From Chryseolinea serpens (GTDB taxonomy: Bacteria; Bacteroidota; Bacteroidia; Cytophagales; Cyclobacteriaceae): a stretch of 64,000 nt of DNA. The position numbers and the translations under genes are program-made. Position 1 is the first letter of the stretch. Every line of letters starts with the position of its first letter. Positions 60,622 to 64,000 of this stretch are shown here, one piece after another. The stretch spans positions 186,001-250,000 of the forward strand of contig NZ_FQWQ01000004.1 in assembly GCF_900129725.1 (NCBI RefSeq), given 5' to 3'. The notes under the pieces were generated by a model, which did no database searches, had not been told where the DNA came from, and was given only the letters and a program-made list of their open reading frames with translations.

Positions 60622-62352
60622 TTAAACGGAGAGCAAATAGGCTTCCAGTTGCTTTATTTTATTCTCAAGCACAGCATCCACTTTCGCAAAGTCTTCCTTC
60701 GATTTTAGCGGTGCATGAACGCTGACATAGAATTTTATCTTCGGCTCTGTTCCTGAAGGTCGCACCGAAAGCTTGCTGCCATCTTGCAGATAAAATTGAA
60801 GTACGTCAGACGCCGGGAAATCGAGTGTTGAGGTTTGACCGTTGAGGAGATTTTTTTCTTTCAGCGTCTTGTAGTCCAACAGGCGTTCTACTTTGCTGCC
60901 GGCAATTTCGGCAGGAGGGTTGCCTCTGAATTTCTCCATCATGGCCTTGATCTCTTGTTCGCCTTGCTGGCCCTTTTTCGTTACATTCACGAGGGCTTCC
61001 TTGTAGTAGCCAAAGCTCACATACATGTCGATCAGCCAGTCATACATCGACTTGCCTTCATCGGTTGCGCTCGCGGCCATCGCTGCAAAGAAGGCGCACG
61101 CCGATACGGCATCTTTGTCGCGCACGAAATCGCCCACCATATAGCCATAACTTTCTTCACCCGCGGCAATGAAACGTTCTTTGCCGTCTAGCTTACCCAT
61201 AAGTTCCGCGATGTATTTGAAACCGGTCAGGGTATTGTAACAGGCAATGCCCAACTGTTTGGCCATGGTGTCCACCAGTTCGCTGGTCACGATGGTCTTG
61301 GCGATGTAGGCGTTCTTTTTGTCTTTTTGATTTTTGAGGATGAAATACATCATGAGGCAAAAGGCCTGGTTGCCATTCAGCAAGATGAACTCGCCGTCGC
61401 TTTTGCGCACGCCGATGCCCACGCGGTCGGTGTCGGGGTCGGTGGCCATCACCATGGTGGCGTTGGCGGTCTTCCCTTTTTTGATGACCATTTCCATGGC
61501 CGATTTTTCTTCGGGGTTGGGCGAGGGCACGGTGGGGAAATTGCCGTCGGGCACTTTCTGTTCATCCACCAACTGAATGTTGGTGAAGCCGATCTGGCGC
61601 AAACATTCTGGCACCATGGTAATGCCCGCACCGTGGAGGCTGGTATACACCAGGGGTATGTCGCGATGGCGCGCGATGACGTCGGGGTTGGGAATAAGTT
61701 TTTTTACTTCCGCGTAGTAGGCCTTCTCCACCTCCGGCCCGATGGTGTGAATGCGCGCGGCATCGGCAACAAAACGCACTTGTTCGAACGACGTGATGGC
61801 GTTCACTTCCTGGATGATGTTCTTATCGTGAGGCGGCACAACCTGTGCGCCACCGGTCCAATAGGCTTTATAGCCGTTATATTCCTTGGGGTTGTGTGAA
61901 GCCGTGATCACGATGCCCGACTGGCAGTTCAAATACCGGATGGCAAACGACAGCAGGGGCGTGGGGCGCAGTTCGGCAAACAAGTATACATCCACCCCGT
62001 TGGCGGAGAGCACGGCGGCCGCGGTCTCGGCAAAGAAGCGGCTGTTGTTGCGGCTGTCGTGGGCGATGGCCACGGTGATCTTCTTGCCGGTGAAGCTTTT
62101 GTTCAGGTAGTTGGCCAGGCCCTGAGTGGCGACACCCACGGTGTACTTGTTCATGCAGTTGGATCCGGCGCCCATAATGCCGCGCAGACCGCCGGTACCA
62201 AATTCCAGGTCCTTATAAAAATTGTCGATCAGCTCTTTGGGGTCGGGCTTGGCGAGGAGGGCTTTCACTTCGGCCTTGGTGGCGTCGTCGATGGCGGGGC
62301 TGTCCAGCCAGGTTTGGGCTTTCGCGCGCACGCGTTCAAGAAGGTCGTTCAT
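60622..62352 (-). CDS. pgm: phospho-sugar mutase (phosphoglucomutase type)
   Basis: A 576-residue alpha-D-phosphohexomutase interconverting glucose-1- and glucose-6-phosphate (or mannose equivalents). All four domain signatures are present: the phosphoserine loop TASHNPKEYNGYK (S near 151), the metal loop DPDTDRVG near 317, the sugar-binding GEESYGYM near 395, and the C-terminal phosphate loop RPSGTEPKIKFY. The long form with an inserted tail is the usual Bacteroidota type. Its ATG at 62352 is clear. Confidence 0.94.
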   Translation of the reverse strand: MNDLLERVRAKAQTWLDSPAIDDATKAEVKALLAKPDPKELIDNFYKDLEFGTGGLRGIMGAGSNCMNKYTVGVATQGLANYLNKSFTGKKITVAIAHDSRNNSRFFAETAAAVLSANGVDVYLFAELRPTPLLSFAIRYLNCQSGIVITASHNPKEYNGYKAYWTGGAQVVPPHDKNIIQEVNAITSFEQVRFVADAARIHTIGPEVEKAYYAEVKKLIPNPDVIARHRDIPLVYTSLHGAGITMVPECLRQIGFTNIQLVDEQKVPDGNFPTVPSPNPEEKSAMEMVIKKGKTANATMVMATDPDTDRVGIGVRKSDGEFILLNGNQAFCLMMYFILKNQKDKKNAYIAKTIVTSELVDTMAKQLGIACYNTLTGFKYIAELMGKLDGKERFIAAGEESYGYMVGDFVRDKDAVSACAFFAAMAASATDEGKSMYDWLIDMYVSFGYYKEALVNVTKKGQQGEQEIKAMMEKFRGNPPAEIAGSKVERLLDYKTLKEKNLLNGQTSTLDFPASDVLQFYLQDGSKLSVRPSGTEPKIKFYVSVHAPLKSKEDFAKVDAVLENKIKQLEAYLLSV

Positions 62353-62453
62353 GGTTGTGTTTCTCTAAAGGGTAATACGCCCAAAAGTAGGTAAATTCTT
62401 AAACCCTCCCAGCGCTTTAAGGTTTAAGAATTCCACAAACCAGGCAAAGTTCT

Positions 62454-63548
62454 CTAGAGGTTGCCGCGCAGTGCCTGCTCCCGTTCAATGGCTTCGAAGA
62501 GGGCCTTGAAATTTCCTTTGCCAAACGACTTGGCCCCGTTGCGTTCAATGATCTCGAAGAAGACCGTGGGCCTGTCTTGTAAGGGCTTGGTAAAGATCTG
62601 TAACAGGTAGCCCTCGTCGTCGCGGTCGATGAGAATGTTGAGCTTTTTCAATTCCTCCAGGTCTTCCTGTATGGTGCCCACGCGTGCCATCACGTCGCTG
62701 TAGTATTGCTCGGGAACGTACAAAAATTCCACGCCCCTGCGTCGCAGTTCACCCACGGTGTAGATGATGTCGTCGGTGGCGATGGCGATGTGTTGCACGC
62801 CGGCGCTGTTGTAGAAGTCGAGGTATTCTTCGATCTGTGATTTCTTTTTGCCTTCGGCGGGTTCGTTGATGGGAAACTTAACATACCCGTTGCCGTTGGA
62901 GACCACCTTCGACATGAGGGCGCTGTATTCGGTGGAAATGTCTTCGTCGTCAAACGTGATGAGCAGCTTGAATCCCATCACGTCCTCATAGAATTTTACC
63001 CACTTGTTCATTTCGCCCAGCCCCACGTTGCCCACACAGTGGTCGATGTGGAGCAGGCCGATGGGCTCGGTCTGTACGAGATTTTTACGGGGCTTGTAGC
63101 CGGGGAGGAACGGGCCTTTGTAATTTTTTCTTTCCACGAACGTATGCACAGTCTCGCCATAGGTTTTGATGGAGGAGATGACCACTTCACCGAACTCGTC
63201 TTTCAACACCGTGGGCTCCCGGTCGGGTTGTGCGCCGCGTTTTGTGGTTTCGTAAAACGATTTGCGCGCGTCGTCCACCCAGAGGGCGAGCACTTTCACG
63301 CCGTCGCCGTGCGTGCGCACGTGGTCGGAAATGTAGGAATCTTTTACCAGGGAGGTGGTGAGCACAAGGCGGATCTTATTTTGTTGCAGCACGTAGGAGG
63401 CGCGGTCGCGAACGCCGGTCTCGGGGCCGGCATAGGCAACCAGTTGAAAGCCCATGCAGTGTTGGTAGAATAAGGTGGCTTGCTTGGCGTTGCCAACATA
63501 GAGCTCGATGTGGTCGGTGCCCAGCAGGGGGAGAAAGTCTTCGTTCAT
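62454..63548 (-). CDS. hppD: 4-hydroxyphenylpyruvate dioxygenase
   Basis: A 364-residue non-haem iron dioxygenase that turns 4-hydroxyphenylpyruvate into homogentisate in tyrosine degradation. Two VOC-fold domains are visible; the iron triad H170 (HIDHCVG), H253 (GVQHIAIATDD) and E332 (FFEIIERNG) is complete. The other pathway genes (homogentisate dioxygenase, fumarylacetoacetase) are not in the window but may lie to the right. The ATG at 63548 is clear. Confidence 0.95.
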   Translation of the reverse strand: MNEDFLPLLGTDHIELYVGNAKQATLFYQHCMGFQLVAYAGPETGVRDRASYVLQQNKIRLVLTTSLVKDSYISDHVRTHGDGVKVLALWVDDARKSFYETTKRGAQPDREPTVLKDEFGEVVISSIKTYGETVHTFVERKNYKGPFLPGYKPRKNLVQTEPIGLLHIDHCVGNVGLGEMNKWVKFYEDVMGFKLLITFDDEDISTEYSALMSKVVSNGNGYVKFPINEPAEGKKKSQIEEYLDFYNSAGVQHIAIATDDIIYTVGELRRRGVEFLYVPEQYYSDVMARVGTIQEDLEELKKLNILIDRDDEGYLLQIFTKPLQDRPTVFFEIIERNGAKSFGKGNFKALFEAIEREQALRGNL

Positions 63549-63954
63549 GGTTGTCGTTTTTAACGCCTAAGTTTTGTGTTGACCGATGCCTTCGCTCGCG
63601 CGGAGTCTTCATCGCCGGCCAATTTTAGCCTAAAGTTAGCGCTTCGGGTGCAATCGTTTGGGATATGCAAAGGACATTCTGTGGTCTGTGGTTTTGAGAA
63701 CGATTATTCGGCGACGGTCGCCGAAAAGGGTAGGATGACCAAATTTTATGCGTAACCCTCGAGGCGTCTACGGGCCTTTGCCAAAGGCAGCTGCGTTGAT
63801 GGGAGGGTGGATTGGGACGACCTGCGCCGGCAAAGCCGCAAACGCGCCAGGATCCACAAAAGTGGAGATAGCGCAAAATGGCTTTGGAGGGTCAGGTCAA
63901 AATCCATTTTTCTAATTCGCCGAATTCTGTAATCTTTGCCAAAAATAACCCGGT
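63549..63954. other. gene-free stretch before the last gene
   Basis: No convincing gene in 406 bases; the minus-strand frame at 63625-63876 has no protein character. A perfect 9-nt palindrome with a one-base centre, TTCGGCGAC (63707-63715) / GTCGCCGAA (63717-63725), is the only notable structure. A CTAATTCGCC...TAATCTTTGCC stretch near 63912-63940 could be part of the next promoter. Confidence 0.5.
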
Positions 63955-64000
63955 ATGAACACCACGGCACTTGATAAGGCCCTTCAGGAAATTGTAAAGA
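63955..64000 (+). CDS. 5' end of an unidentified gene
   Basis: An ATG at 63955 opens a frame (MNTTALDKALQEIVK) that runs off the window. Fifteen codons are too few to name a family. It is divergent from hppD and may belong to an aromatic-degradation or unrelated unit. Confidence 0.45.
   Translation, partial: MNTTALDKALQEIVK

Noticed and set aside
63625-63876. 83-residue minus-strand frame left of the last gene
   Set aside because: No protein character and no start context.
1-64000. tRNA, rRNA, CRISPR array, prophage or insertion sequence
   Set aside because: Scanning the gaps showed no cloverleaf, no regularly spaced repeats, no integrase or transposase; none can be supported.

Overview
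The window looks like a chromosomal segment of a Bacteroidota bacterium, most likely Cytophagales (Chryseolinea/Ohtaekwangia-like; the genus is an inference). The clues are a type IX secretion type-B sorting domain, a CCDC81/SPOR protein, a DUF6089 outer-membrane protein, TPR-sensor histidine kinases with an HDFRRP H-box, the ligase-associated helicase/PdeM repair genes, weak Shine-Dalgarno sequences and TAnnTTTG-like -7 boxes. Coding density is high. I see no rRNA, tRNA, CRISPR array, prophage or intact insertion sequence.

Left end (0-5 kb, all minus strand): a light-response/carotenoid locus. A CarH-type B12 photoreceptor regulator is followed by an ECF sigma factor, a short ORF joining the first ~42 residues of phytoene desaturase (CrtI) to the last ~120 residues of phytoene synthase (CrtB), isopentenyl-diphosphate isomerase, a serine hydrolase and the start of a photolyase. 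The CrtI-CrtB join looks like an in-frame deletion that removed most of both enzymes while leaving the regulators and idi intact. It is the most striking observation in the window.

5-14 kb: Lhr-type helicase, PiT phosphate transporter, PdeM phosphoesterase, CapA-like protein, a small membrane protein, a T9SS-sorted repeat protein and a lipoprotein beta-carbonic anhydrase. 14-18 kb: an NtrC-type regulator, a thioredoxin-fold protein with both active-site cysteines replaced by serine, and a receiver/histidine-kinase hybrid whose receiver is a close paralogue of the NtrC receiver.

18-34 kb: a hypothetical protein, an outer-membrane barrel, lutABC (lactate oxidation), tesA divergent from ybbAP, the ABC-F protein Uup, an FG-GAP protein, a frameshifted amino-acid permease, an esterase, a 2-hydroxyacid dehydrogenase and a GntP permease.

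34-41 kb: an accessory-looking patch with a NUMOD4/degenerate-HNH/NUMOD1 protein, a winged-helix protein, a CCDC81-SPOR protein, a repeat-bearing gap and several conserved hypotheticals. 41-64 kb: mostly housekeeping: SpmAB fusion, rsmE, acyl-CoA-binding protein, gltA, SPFH protein, tandem TPR histidine kinases, a Tat-exported Gfo/Idh/MocA oxidoreductase, an MreB paralogue, a CLC channel lacking the gating glutamate, a DUF6089 protein, sucC, a LolD-type ATPase, mtaB, a DinB-like protein, phosphoglucomutase, hppD and the first codons of a further gene.
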